From: Fibrobacter succinogenes
Lineage (GTDB): Bacteria > Fibrobacterota > Fibrobacteria > Fibrobacterales > Fibrobacteraceae
Direction: 5' to 3'
Length of the DNA stretch: 64,000 bases
NCBI GenBank assembly: GCA_902761355.1
Contig: CACWJY010000006.1
Location: forward strand, 41,862-105,861
Part shown: one piece after another, positions 15,360 to 26,200 of the stretch
How positions within the stretch are numbered: the stretch's first letter is position 1
Layout of the letters: every line of letters starts with the position of its first letter
Translations under genes and position numbers: made by a program
Notes under the pieces: model-generated
The model's input: the letters and a program-made list of their open reading frames with translations, nothing else
Databases searched by the model: none
What the model was told of the DNA's origin: nothing

Positions 15360-18300
15360 ATGAAAATTGTAAAAAAAGTGTTTGATAAATTATGGGTAAT
15401 TTTCGCCATGGTGGGGACTGTCTCCGCTATGGATATCGCGCCATTTTATTTTGAACATGCATCTGGACAGGATGCTGAAACCCAGGAAGCCGAATGGAAC
15501 TACCTGATGAAGTACAAGATGTTCGGCGCTAGTCAAATCAATTTTAACAATACTTTAATTCGTGTCACGGATTCGGTGGGGTGGTTTGGAACCTCTCATG
15601 GAGATTTGAATTTATTGCATAATGGTCTTGATACCATTGGTGGCCCGATTTTGGTTGGTGGAGACCTCAATCTTCATATGGGTCCCGAAGTGTTTACGAA
15701 TGGTCCCGTAAATGTGACAGGCAATATCACTGTTGATGCGGCAGTTGATTTTTCTAGTAAAGGAAACTTATTCAATGGAGAACAATGTGTTAAGGGAAGT
15801 GTACACTATTTGTATAACAACTTTGTGGCTCCTATAGGTAATGATCCTGATTCTGTTGCTGCACGCAATGCAAAAATGCATTTTGGAGAAGATAACTATA
15901 AAGATTGTTTCGATGATTCTAAAGGACTTAAAGTTCCTGAAGTGAAGCCGGATTTGTTTATTCCGACGTTAAAAACAGAACCTGCAACGTATTCTACGAC
16001 GTTGAAAACTCGTGTTCACAAGATTGAGGGCGGTGCACTTGTATTAGAGCAAGGCAAAACTGGTACTTTTGTTTGGGATTCTCTTAATCCTAACAATCAG
16101 GTTCTGGAAGTTTATATCCCTTGGGGTGATCCTAAGGAGTATTACGACATCTATTTGGACAGTATGAATTTCTCGAACTCTGCAACTTTGTTGTTTAATA
16201 TGCAACCGGGAGGCCGACTGACTCGAGTTTTCTTGAAGAATGGCATTACGGGTTTTTCGTCGTTCTCAAATATCGCTGTTCAATATGCTGAATACGATGA
16301 TGATGGAAATGTGAAAAAAGAATCCAATGGTGATATCACGTATGTAAGGCAGGCAAATGCCGATTATAACGGGACCTTGCTTTTCTATACACCCAAAGAT
16401 ATTGTGTTCCCGTCGTTTGCTGGAGGTTCTTCAATTCAAGGTTCGTTTATTTCTGCCGGCAAAATTACCATTGCTGACCATATGATTCTTGCGGGTCAGT
16501 TGCTTGCAGATGTTATTAATATTAACGCAAACTTTGATGGCAAGAACTTCATTTTTGTTCCCTTTAATCCGGCTACATTGGACTTTGACCCGACTGCCTT
16601 GGCCGAAGGCAAGTTCATCGAAAATAACCAGACGGTTCTTGTACCCATTAAGCTCGATACGCTTGCATCGGTGGATGTCAGCTTTAAATACTGCTTTGAC
16701 ATAAAGGATTCCAGCCTTACGGATCCGAATTCCAAGATTGCGTCTATTCAGGACTTTAACAATATCACTCCTGTTTGTGGGAAGGATACTGGTTCTGTAA
16801 AGATCCTGGCGGACGATACAATTCCCCGTGGTATTTATAATGTTTACATCAATGTGGCTATAGATACCCTCTTCGAAGGACAAGAAACTCTTCCTATGAA
16901 GGTGTTTAGTTTGGCCGGTGCCGTATTGCCGGGTAACAAGCGTCAGGGCTCTTTCTCCCTCCCGATTATCGATGATCCGACTCCGGCATCTCTTAAGAAG
17001 ATTGTCCTGGATTCCGTTCCTGAAAATTCGCCTGTCGGAACTCCCATCGACAGCCTGATTGCAATCCGTGGCGACAAGCTCTGCACCCATTGTAAATTCG
17101 CTCTTGTCGATTCTACCGACTATGTGAATGTGTCGGAAACCGGCTTGGTGACTGTTAAAGATAGCTCTATCTTGGACTATGAAACGATTACAGAAATCCA
17201 GATTCGTGTATTTGTGATAGATACCTTGTATCAAAAGATTTCCGATACTACGGTTACAATCCCTGTTATCAACGTCAACGAAAATCCGATTCTGCAAGGG
17301 GACGATTTTGATGTTGACGAACATAAACCGGCTAAAACGGTTGTCGGCACCATTAAAGGCGATGATATCGACAAGGTTGATTCCTTTAGGAACAATGTTT
17401 TCGAGGCTGTCGGTGGCGATACGCTTTTGTTTGCCGTTGATTCGACCGGTGTAATCACCACGAAAAAAGAGCTGGATTACGAGACGATGGATACGACCTA
17501 TATTCTCGTCGTAAAACTGCGCGACCATAAGGATACGTCCCTTTATGCTATCGATACGATGACAATTCATGTACATAACGTGAACGAAAATCCGAAGATT
17601 ACGACGGATACGTTGTATGTTACGGAAAATTCTCCAAAGGGTACCGACGTGGGAGAAATCAAGGCGACAGACCCCGACAAGAACGATACCCAGACCTTTA
17701 CGCTTGTAAATGATCCGAGCGGCTGTTTTGACGTTGCCGCCAATGGCTCTGTTACGGTTAGCGAAACGTGCAAGGGCATTGACCGTGAAAAAGACCCTGT
17801 TATTGTAATCGAAGTCCAGGTTACGGATTCCTTTGGCGCTACGGATACTCATGAAATCCGCGTTGTGGTTAAGGACGTCCCGTCTCCGAAGATTGAAATT
17901 ACCGATACGACTTGGACCAAGCCGAAAGAACCGATTTATACCAACGATAGCAACTTCCCCTATTGCTGGATTCTTAACTCTAAAAAGGAAGATGGCAACT
18001 GTGCCGATACGACCCTTAAGCCGGGTAAGAACGAAATCTGCAAAGAGATTTGCGACTTGGCTGGCTTTGAAGGCTGTGCTGAAGATTGCATGACGGTGTA
18101 CTACAGCGATGCTGCGCCGGTGGTGACTATCGATGCTGACCCAGATGGTGGTTCGGCGACCAACATCTTTACCATTGTCGAAAAGACCGACGATGCGGAT
18201 ACGAATGTTTACGTGAACAAGACGCAAAACGATATCCGCATTACGGTGAAGGATTCGGTGACTGGTGTCTCTAAGAGCTTCACGGTCAATGTCGATCTTA

Positions 18301-19913
18301 AAAATACCGTCAAGGTCCCGCAAAAGACATACGACAAGCTCGCTTCTGTAATCAAGGAGGCTCCGGCCTTGGATGAAGATGCCAAGGGTGCTGTAAGGAC
18401 GCCGGTGAACGGTACTGAAGTCAGCGTGTCTTACACGACCAAGGTGGCTGGTGCCGAAGTGAACATCTCTTACCTGACCGACAACAAGGGCAACGTGGTA
18501 AAGCAGACGGTTGTTGACGATAAGGGTAAAGAAGAATCGATTGCCGTGATGGAGGTTTCGTACGAAACAGAAATTGACGGAAAGAAGGTGACGGTATCTT
18601 ACTATGCCGATGCCGTGACGGGAACTCTCCTTGTGAAGGACGCTTATGGTAGACTGATGACTGAATCTGCGGCTTCTGCCGAAAAGGTGGACGCGGGTGT
18701 GTACTCTGTATCCTATAATAACGTGAATGCCGCGGGTGATTCTGTGACTATTTCGTATGCGGTCGACAAGAAGGGCGAAATGGTGAAGAATTCTAATGGT
18801 GATATCGGCTATTCGGTGTCCTACACCTATGTGAACGAGTATGGCAACTCTGCAAGGCGTTCCATCTTTATGGTGCTTGACCAGAAGGGGCCCGAAGTGA
18901 AAATTGTTTCTCCGGTGTGGGGCGCTGTTATCCGCTCGAACAGCGTGGCTGTGGAATGGACTGTTGATGGCAAGGTCCAAGATACCTTGGTGGTGCAGGG
19001 GCTTGAAAAGGGCATCAACTACATCGTTCGTTATTACTGTGACAAGGCGGGCAACAAGGCCTCTGATACCGTGTTCGTTATGATGAAGGACGGAAAGGAT
19101 GTGAACGTGTCTATCGAAAAGCCTGTGACCGTTGTGACCAAGGATAGGGTAAGCGAATACTACAAGGATGAAAGTAGCAGGCCTAAGCCGGGCCAGACTT
19201 ATGCGGTGAGCATCCAGAAACCGACTCTGGATGGTGATGGCGAAGAAGTGGAAACCTTGATTGGCGGCACTTTTGGCTCGCGTGCGGGTAGCGGCGAAGA
19301 ACCGTATAAGAATGTCAAGAAAAAGAATGCGACTCATTTGGGACCGACGCTTGCTCTTGATATTAAGCTTCCGACGGTATCGGATGGTAACAATCATGGC
19401 AGTGTTGGTGGACTGGCTACATTGGATGACTTGATGAGTGGCAATCTTATTCCGCTAGAAGGTGTTGATGCTGCCAACAGTAAGAAGGTCAGCGTAGAGG
19501 AATATGTGGCCAAGTACTGCGAAGTCGGCTTTGACGCCTCGGATATTAAGCGCGCTAATTTGTATAGAACCCATGCGAAGATTAAGATTTGGGTGTATAC
19601 GACGCTTGGCAACTTTGTGGATTACTATAGCTTTAGCCAGGATCTTAACGACCCCGACTATACCAACGAAGCCGGCATGCTGAGGATGTTCTTTGAAATG
19701 AAACCCGATGCTGATGGCAACGTGCGTTCCGAAAAGGGCAAGCTCTATGCAACGGGGGCTTACGTGTACAAGGTTGAGGCTAAGCTTCGCTCCGATTTGC
19801 GCTGCACGCTCCCGCCTGTGGATGACGTGGCTGGCAAGAAGATGGGCGATGTCATCAAGTCCGACGACGACTTGCTGAAACCCTTCGGCTACAAGCGTCC
19901 TGCTAAAAAGTAG
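15360..19913 (+). CDS. Giant cadherin-repeat surface protein (shorter paralogue)
   Basis: A 1517-residue secreted protein; AGGGGG lies 7 bases before the ATG. After a signal-like N terminus (LWVIFAMVGTVSAMD), residues ~20-400 form a shared N-terminal domain (LDTIGGPILVGGDLNL; ILAGQLLADVIN) that resembles adhesin anchor/pilX-like beta domains. A Calx-beta-like stretch (~410-530) follows. Then come cadherin-type repeats with linkers INVNENP and HNVNENP and DxD-type calcium sites, then a Cys-containing segment (ICKEICDLAG), and a long shared C-terminal region with Lys/Val-rich beta repeats (VKVSYTTKV-like) ending DDLLKPFGYKRP. Probably a calcium-dependent adhesin or surface scaffold. Its N and C termini match the next gene's product; only two or three cadherin units lie between. 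Confidence 0.82.
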   Translation: MKIVKKVFDKLWVIFAMVGTVSAMDIAPFYFEHASGQDAETQEAEWNYLMKYKMFGASQINFNNTLIRVTDSVGWFGTSHGDLNLLHNGLDTIGGPILVGGDLNLHMGPEVFTNGPVNVTGNITVDAAVDFSSKGNLFNGEQCVKGSVHYLYNNFVAPIGNDPDSVAARNAKMHFGEDNYKDCFDDSKGLKVPEVKPDLFIPTLKTEPATYSTTLKTRVHKIEGGALVLEQGKTGTFVWDSLNPNNQVLEVYIPWGDPKEYYDIYLDSMNFSNSATLLFNMQPGGRLTRVFLKNGITGFSSFSNIAVQYAEYDDDGNVKKESNGDITYVRQANADYNGTLLFYTPKDIVFPSFAGGSSIQGSFISAGKITIADHMILAGQLLADVININANFDGKNFIFVPFNPATLDFDPTALAEGKFIENNQTVLVPIKLDTLASVDVSFKYCFDIKDSSLTDPNSKIASIQDFNNITPVCGKDTGSVKILADDTIPRGIYNVYINVAIDTLFEGQETLPMKVFSLAGAVLPGNKRQGSFSLPIIDDPTPASLKKIVLDSVPENSPVGTPIDSLIAIRGDKLCTHCKFALVDSTDYVNVSETGLVTVKDSSILDYETITEIQIRVFVIDTLYQKISDTTVTIPVINVNENPILQGDDFDVDEHKPAKTVVGTIKGDDIDKVDSFRNNVFEAVGGDTLLFAVDSTGVITTKKELDYETMDTTYILVVKLRDHKDTSLYAIDTMTIHVHNVNENPKITTDTLYVTENSPKGTDVGEIKATDPDKNDTQTFTLVNDPSGCFDVAANGSVTVSETCKGIDREKDPVIVIEVQVTDSFGATDTHEIRVVVKDVPSPKIEITDTTWTKPKEPIYTNDSNFPYCWILNSKKEDGNCADTTLKPGKNEICKEICDLAGFEGCAEDCMTVYYSDAAPVVTIDADPDGGSATNIFTIVEKTDDADTNVYVNKTQNDIRITVKDSVTGVSKSFTVNVDLKNTVKVPQKTYDKLASVIKEAPALDEDAKGAVRTPVNGTEVSVSYTTKVAGAEVNISYLTDNKGNVVKQTVVDDKGKEESIAVMEVSYETEIDGKKVTVSYYADAVTGTLLVKDAYGRLMTESAASAEKVDAGVYSVSYNNVNAAGDSVTISYAVDKKGEMVKNSNGDIGYSVSYTYVNEYGNSARRSIFMVLDQKGPEVKIVSPVWGAVIRSNSVAVEWTVDGKVQDTLVVQGLEKGINYIVRYYCDKAGNKASDTVFVMMKDGKDVNVSIEKPVTVVTKDRVSEYYKDESSRPKPGQTYAVSIQKPTLDGDGEEVETLIGGTFGSRAGSGEEPYKNVKKKNATHLGPTLALDIKLPTVSDGNNHGSVGGLATLDDLMSGNLIPLEGVDAANSKKVSVEEYVAKYCEVGFDASDIKRANLYRTHAKIKIWVYTTLGNFVDYYSFSQDLNDPDYTNEAGMLRMFFEMKPDADGNVRSEKGKLYATGAYVYKVEAKLRSDLRCTLPPVDDVAGKKMGDVIKSDDDLLKPFGYKRPAKK

Positions 19914-19937
19914 CCCACACGTTTGATAACGTTCTCT

Positions 19938-19968
19938 AAAACCGGCCTGGGGGCCGGTTTTTGCTTTT
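19938..19968 (+). terminator. Terminator between the two cadherin genes
   Basis: AAAACCGGCC / GGCCGGTTTTT with a TGGG loop, 24 bases after the stop codon at 19913. The two giant genes are therefore probably separate transcripts. The rest of the 350-base gap is AT-rich leader with no gene. Confidence 0.9.
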
Positions 19969-20221
19969 GTAGCGGTTTATTTGCAGAAGAAAGGTCGCTG
20001 GATGCAAAACAATTTTTTTGAGTTTTTAGTTGCTTTTATACTATTTGTTTATGAAAATTTACGTTAAACTTGTGAAAATTTGTGCTTTTTATCACCGAAA
20101 TTTGCGTATTGAATAAAAAGTTGATTTCTTGTGGATAAAAAGTATGCTTTTTATATGCTTTTGGAAGATTTTCTATTGTAATAATAAAGAAAGTTTTATA
20201 TCTTTTACATTAGAAAAAAAT

Positions 20222-20263
20222 ATAGGGAGTATTGTACACTCTTAAAATAGGGAGTATAAAATT
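20222..20263 (+). promoter_or_regulatory. Leader with duplicated Shine-Dalgarno-like block
   Basis: ATAGGGAGTAT occurs twice (20222-20232 and 20248-20258). The second copy is at ribosome-binding distance from the ATG at 20264. The first can pair with the ACTC between them. This suggests a small regulatory or decoy structure; function is inference. Confidence 0.35.
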
Positions 20264-23200
20264 ATGTGGTTTGGAAAGAACATAATTGCAAAACTCGGTC
20301 TTGTACTGGCCGTGGCAGTCCCCGCTCTTGCGGCGGATGTCAAAGACATGTTTCCGTTAAAATTTGGTAATCTTGGTGAAGACGATCAGGTCCAGTATTG
20401 GAACGACTTGATGTCGTTTAAAATGTGGGGTACTGATCGAATAAATTTCAAAAAGGTTACTCTACCGGATAAAGTAGGTGCTTTAGGTACTGGAGGTGAT
20501 TTTACATGGGATGGTGCTGGATTTGTATTGGGCGGCCCAATTTATGTAAATGGTGATGTTATCATTAAAGATGGTCAAAAGTTTTTTACTTCGGGACCTG
20601 CACGTATTAATGGCGATCTTAAATTAGATGGTGACAAAGAACAAAATACAATGGTGGGCACGTATTGCGTTAAGGGTGAAGTTAATGCTTTGACGGAGCA
20701 TGCTTGCGATAGGGGAAATGCTGTAGATGCCAACTCTCATTGTCAATTAAATGTTGGCGAAGACAGCTATAATTCTGGTGCGTGCGCAGATGTTAAGCAA
20801 ATTCCAGATAAATTATTTATTCCTGAATACCCGTTTTCAAATCCTGTGGGTGCAGAAAATTTAGGTGATTTTACGGTGACTGAAAGTAATACCAGAGTTA
20901 TAGATATTCCTGATATATATGAGGAAGATGGCGTCACTATAAAGAAAAAAATGTATGATTATGTTTTGAACAGCTTAACGTTAGAACAGCAATCAAAGTT
21001 ATATATTCGTATCGGCTCTCCTCAAGCTTTAGCTCGTTTTTTTGTTAATGGGACTATAAAACTTAATCAATCTTCTGTGATTCAAGTTATTCTTGTTAAT
21101 GGAAAATGGAATTCTACTTCAAAAAAATGGGAGTGGAAGGAGGACAAAGATACAACGCATGTCTCGCAGGAAGGGTATGCGGGTAATTTGATGTTCTATA
21201 CAACCGAGAGCCTTTCTTTGCCGGCAATGCATGGCGCAGCCTTGTTGGAAGGTACGTTCATGTCTACGAAGACTATCGATATTGGATCTAATCTTCATTT
21301 AGCAGGGCAGTTCTTAGCTAAGGAAATAAGTATTTCTAATGATTTGGATGGGTCTGGCTTCCGCTATGTTCCTTTTAATGCGCCCGTTATAACGGCTAGT
21401 GGAACTGATAATATTATTGAGGAAGGCCGTGACGATAATGTAAACATAGTCCTCGATAAAACGCCTAGTACAGATATTACGTTTGAATACTGTTATTATT
21501 TTGAAGGTACAAAAAATAGTGGAACCGATACAGCTATAGTGGCTGATGTTGAATACGCTGTGGTTAATAATAATCATGTTAGCGTGCCTATTTATAATCC
21601 TACGACTAATTTGTGTAGTGGTTTACCGTTGAAATCAAGTTTTAAGGAAGGTTCTCAGAAACTTACAACCCCGATAATTCTTCATGCTTATGCTGATGGG
21701 GTTGTGGAAAATGAATATGAAGAATTCAAAATATGGATTCTGAATCTTGAAGGTGCTGTTTTGAAGACTGGTAAGCATGAAGGTCCTATTACGTTAAAGA
21801 TTCATGATATAGATGGTAGGCCCAAGGGTGCTGATATTACGGTTGCAGGAACAGAAGACGTCCCGTATGTTTTTTCTGCGTTTCCTGTGAAAAATTCAAA
21901 GGATGAATCCTTAACTAAGTATTCTGTGGAAATTACTAAGAAGGCCAGTGATTCTCCGGGTTCGCTTATTTTAGTAAATGCTGCGGGTGATTCTGTCAAG
22001 ATTGGTGAAAAAACTGAAATCACCTCTGAACAAATTAGTGCTGGTAAATTTATCTATAAGTTCGAAGAAAATGATTACACGGCGTCTACAGATGCTGATA
22101 TTCATCGATATGATTTTGAATTCCTTGTTATAGATGAATATGGACATAAGTCTGATGATTCTTATACAGCAACAGTAACGGTAGCTCCGGTCAATGATGC
22201 TCCTGTTGCAAGTAAGACGGTGTTTATTATTCCTGAAGGCAGCAAGTCTACAACGGAAACGATTGTGTATGCTGAACCTGATCCTAAAACTTCTGATGGG
22301 GCCTTTGATGCAACAGATGTTGATGATCCTAAGGATGCCTTGACTTATAAGTTTGATGATAACTTTGATGCTGATTATACGGAAGAAAACTATAATCATG
22401 TGACTAGTCTTTATGGTATTGAAGAAAATTCGGGAAAGATTTATGTTAAAGAAGGTGCTGAGCTCGATTATGAATCGGCTGATAGTGTGCTTACGATTCG
22501 CGTAATCATTACCGATAAGAGTACCTCGACCGGAAATACAGCGGATGCTAAGTCATCTACGCCGGTTGAGGCTGTCATCAAGATTAAAGATGTCAACGAA
22601 TCTCCGGTTGCTAAAGATCTTGATGTGACGTTAGATGAAGTTACTCCGACGAGTCCAATAGCTAAGGATTCCGTAATCGGTAAGGTCGAAGCTGTTGACC
22701 CGGATTCCATGAGCGATGGTTTGTATGACTATCTTGAATACTTTCTTAAAGAAAATGCGGATGTGCCTTTTGCCGTTAATAAGTTGACAGGCGAAATTTC
22801 TGTAACGGATCCTGCAAAGCTTAATTATGAAGACGATGCAATCGTAGACCATAAGTTTGTATTTGATGTGATTGTTAAGAATTGTGAGTTGGATGCTGTT
22901 ACTAGAAAACCGACTGATAAATGTCTTGACGATGTCTCGACGGTGACGATTGAATTGAAAAACGTCAATGAAACACCAATCATTACCGATACTACTGGTG
23001 ATACAATTTATGTTGCAGAAAACTCTGCTTTGGATTATGTTATTGCTGGCTTTAAAGTAAATGATCGTGATGCGGATGATAAGGCTGACTTGTTGACTCA
23101 GATTGTCCCGTCTATCAAAGATCTCAATACAAAGACGGGTGTAGTCCATGCTGAAGATTTGTTCTATTTTACCAAGGAAGAAATTGGTGGTGAAATTTGG

Positions 23201-26200
23201 GCTGTGCTGAAAGTGACTGATGATCCTGATATGGTCAAAAAACTTGACTTTGAAGCGATCATGGATGTTCTTAAAGACTCCGTGTTTAGTGTGACTTTGA
23301 CCTTTACTGATCATGCCGGCACGGGCCCGGATGCCAAGGATACTTCGTTCGTCAAGAAAATTGCCGTAACCGATGTGAATGAAACTCCTCGCGTTACGGG
23401 TGTTGAAGATTTGAATGGTAAGATTAAGGATGCTGATAAGGAGGCTTTTACCTTCTATCCTAGAGAAGATCTTGAAGCCGACGGCTCTGTGGGCTATGTG
23501 CATACGGAAGATCCTGACGTAGTGCATGTAGATGAATTCGGTTATCGCGAATTCTCCCTTGATAATCCCAATAACTATCCGTTCAAAATGAAGGATTCCC
23601 TGTTGGTCTTGACGAAAAAGTTGGACTATGAGAAGGATCCGAAGGTATACACGTTTGACGTTGTTGTTAATAACTGCGAAAGAGTAAAGAATAGCTCAGG
23701 CAAGTACGAAAAGAAGGATCCGCCGAAGTGCGTTGCTCCTGTAACGCAGACTGTGACTGTTAAAATCCAGGATGTCGATGAACCTCCTGTACTTGAATGC
23801 TTCGATGACGATGTAGAATGTCTCAGTGGAAATCCGTTCAAAATTGCGGAACATTCTGATGTGGATACCTATATTGCAAAATTCAAAGTAACTGATGTGG
23901 ATGATGGTGATGCTGCGAAGATGACTGTCGCTAACAACTTTGAATTGGTTGATGTCGAAAATACTGGTGTTAATGATTTGTTCAAGCTCACCTATAGCTA
24001 TGATGCTACGACAAAGGTTGGTACTCTGCAACTTGTGGTGAAGGATAGTGATGCTCTTGATTATGAAAAAATTCCTGAATTGCACGACTTTAAAATTATC
24101 GTGAAGGATCCTGACAATGATTTGCTGAATGACAATATTGCCCGTAAGGTCCAGGTAATCGATATAAATGAACCTCCGGTTATTGCGGGTGTTCTCGATC
24201 CTAATGGCAACCTTGTTACAACCTTGAAGCCGAATGAAAATCTGCCGAAGGGAACCAAGATTGGCTCTATCTCGGCAACGGATATTGATATAAAGAATCC
24301 TGAGAGATTCGGAGTTGTTGAGTACTACATTGAAGACCCGAACGACAAAATCCCGTTTGTTATGGACGGTTCCTCGATTCTGGTAGAGGATTCTGCCGCG
24401 ATGAACTTTGAACTCAAGGCTGACTATGAATTCGATGTTCTTGTTCAAAACTGCGAATGGGAAAAGAATAGTGCTGGCAAGTATGAAAAGGTTGATCCGC
24501 CCAAGTGCATTGATCAATATCAGACTGTGAAGATCTCTATTCAGGATGTGGAAGAACCTCCGAAGATTATTCCTGTATGCGAAGGTGATCAGTGTGTCGA
24601 AATCTGTAAGGGCGATAAGTGTGAAGTTTGTGTGGGTGATGCTTGTGATGAACATGAACTTTGCGTCGAAAATTGCGATAATCCCCGTGGTGACGATCCG
24701 GCAAAGACCTTGACCGTGACTGTGAAGGAACATTCGGCGACGGGTTATCCGGTCATTAAATATGAGGTTCGCGATGAAGACCTTGGCTTTGGTCATCTCG
24801 ACACCTTGGTTGCTTCTATTAAGAATACAAATGAATCTGGTGCGGCCGCCCTATTCGATGTAAAAATGGAAAGGGATGCTAATAATAATTGGAACGTTAT
24901 CGTTTATGTGGTTGACGGAACGAAACTTGACTATGAAAAAGTCAAGGATACTCACAACGTGACGATTTCTGTGCTCGATCCCGAAGACCCAAAAGGTATG
25001 TATGATTCGCTCCTCCGTGTCATCAAGGTTGTCGACGTGAACGAAGCTCCAAGTATTGCGGGTGATGTTTTTGATTTGCCCGAAAATACTCCGGCTGAAG
25101 ATACAATCAAAACTCTTACGGTTACTGACCCCGATATTAATCTAGAATACCGTAAGTTGAAGTATAATATTATTGAAAATGTTCCGTTTAGAATGGATTC
25201 CAACAATGTGGTGGTTACTAAAAAACTGAACTATGAAAAGGATCCTATAGAATACAAATTCCGAGTGGTTGTCACTGATGTGAAAGTTGATTCCTTGACG
25301 GATACGGCGTGGGTTACGGTTAACTTGAAGAATGTCAACGAAAAGCCGGAAATCATCATTGACGGTCCTACTCCGGACGGTGGTGACGATTCTGAGCCGT
25401 TCTGCGTTGCCCATTGCGATACCACGGATCGTGGTGTTTGGAAGGATTCTATCCTTACGGTAGGTGTCAAGGAAAATACCGACGATAGTTTGCTCTCTAA
25501 GACGGGTATGGTCTTGTTCCAGTACCATTATGCCGATGAAGATACTGGCCATGTTGCTGGTGCCAAGGTTACCTGGTTCGATGCTGGCTCGACAATTTCG
25601 AGTGTGTCTACGAAGGGTTCCGACCTCTTTAACATTGAGGGCAAAAACGGTGTGATTACGGTGACCGTCAAGGACCAGAATCTGCTCGATTACGAAAAGC
25701 TCAGAAACGCAACGTCTCGTGATGATCCTGATCCGGAATACACAATGAAGATCGTCGTGACTGACCCGAAGGGCTTGAAGGACTCTATCTACCGTACTAT
25801 TCGTATAATTGACGTGAATGAAAAGCCGTCCTTTACAGCGGAACCCTGCGTAGTTGTCGAAGGCAACCATCCGGGCGATTCCATTGGTCATGTGGAGCGT
25901 CCGAGCGATATAGACGCCTTGTCCAGGAACCCGGCCTTGTATGATAATGACTTCAAGATGACCGGTGGCGATACTGATCGCTTTGAACTGAAAAAGGATC
26001 CTACTGACTTGATGAGAGTCATACTTACCGCGATTGATTCCATTGATTGTGAAGATGGAAGTTATGTTTGCGGAAAGGATTCCGCCTATAGGGTTGAATT
26101 GACCTATGGCGATATTTCACTCAAGACGATGTATGACAACATTAGTATCCCTGTTAAGGTTCTCGACAGAAATGAAGAACCGATTATCAAGACGGAAACT

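Noticed and set aside
16431..19397. 988-codon minus-strand open frame inside the short cadherin gene
   Set aside because: Extremely Arg/Ile/Asn-rich, no domain, fully antisense to a recognisable protein.
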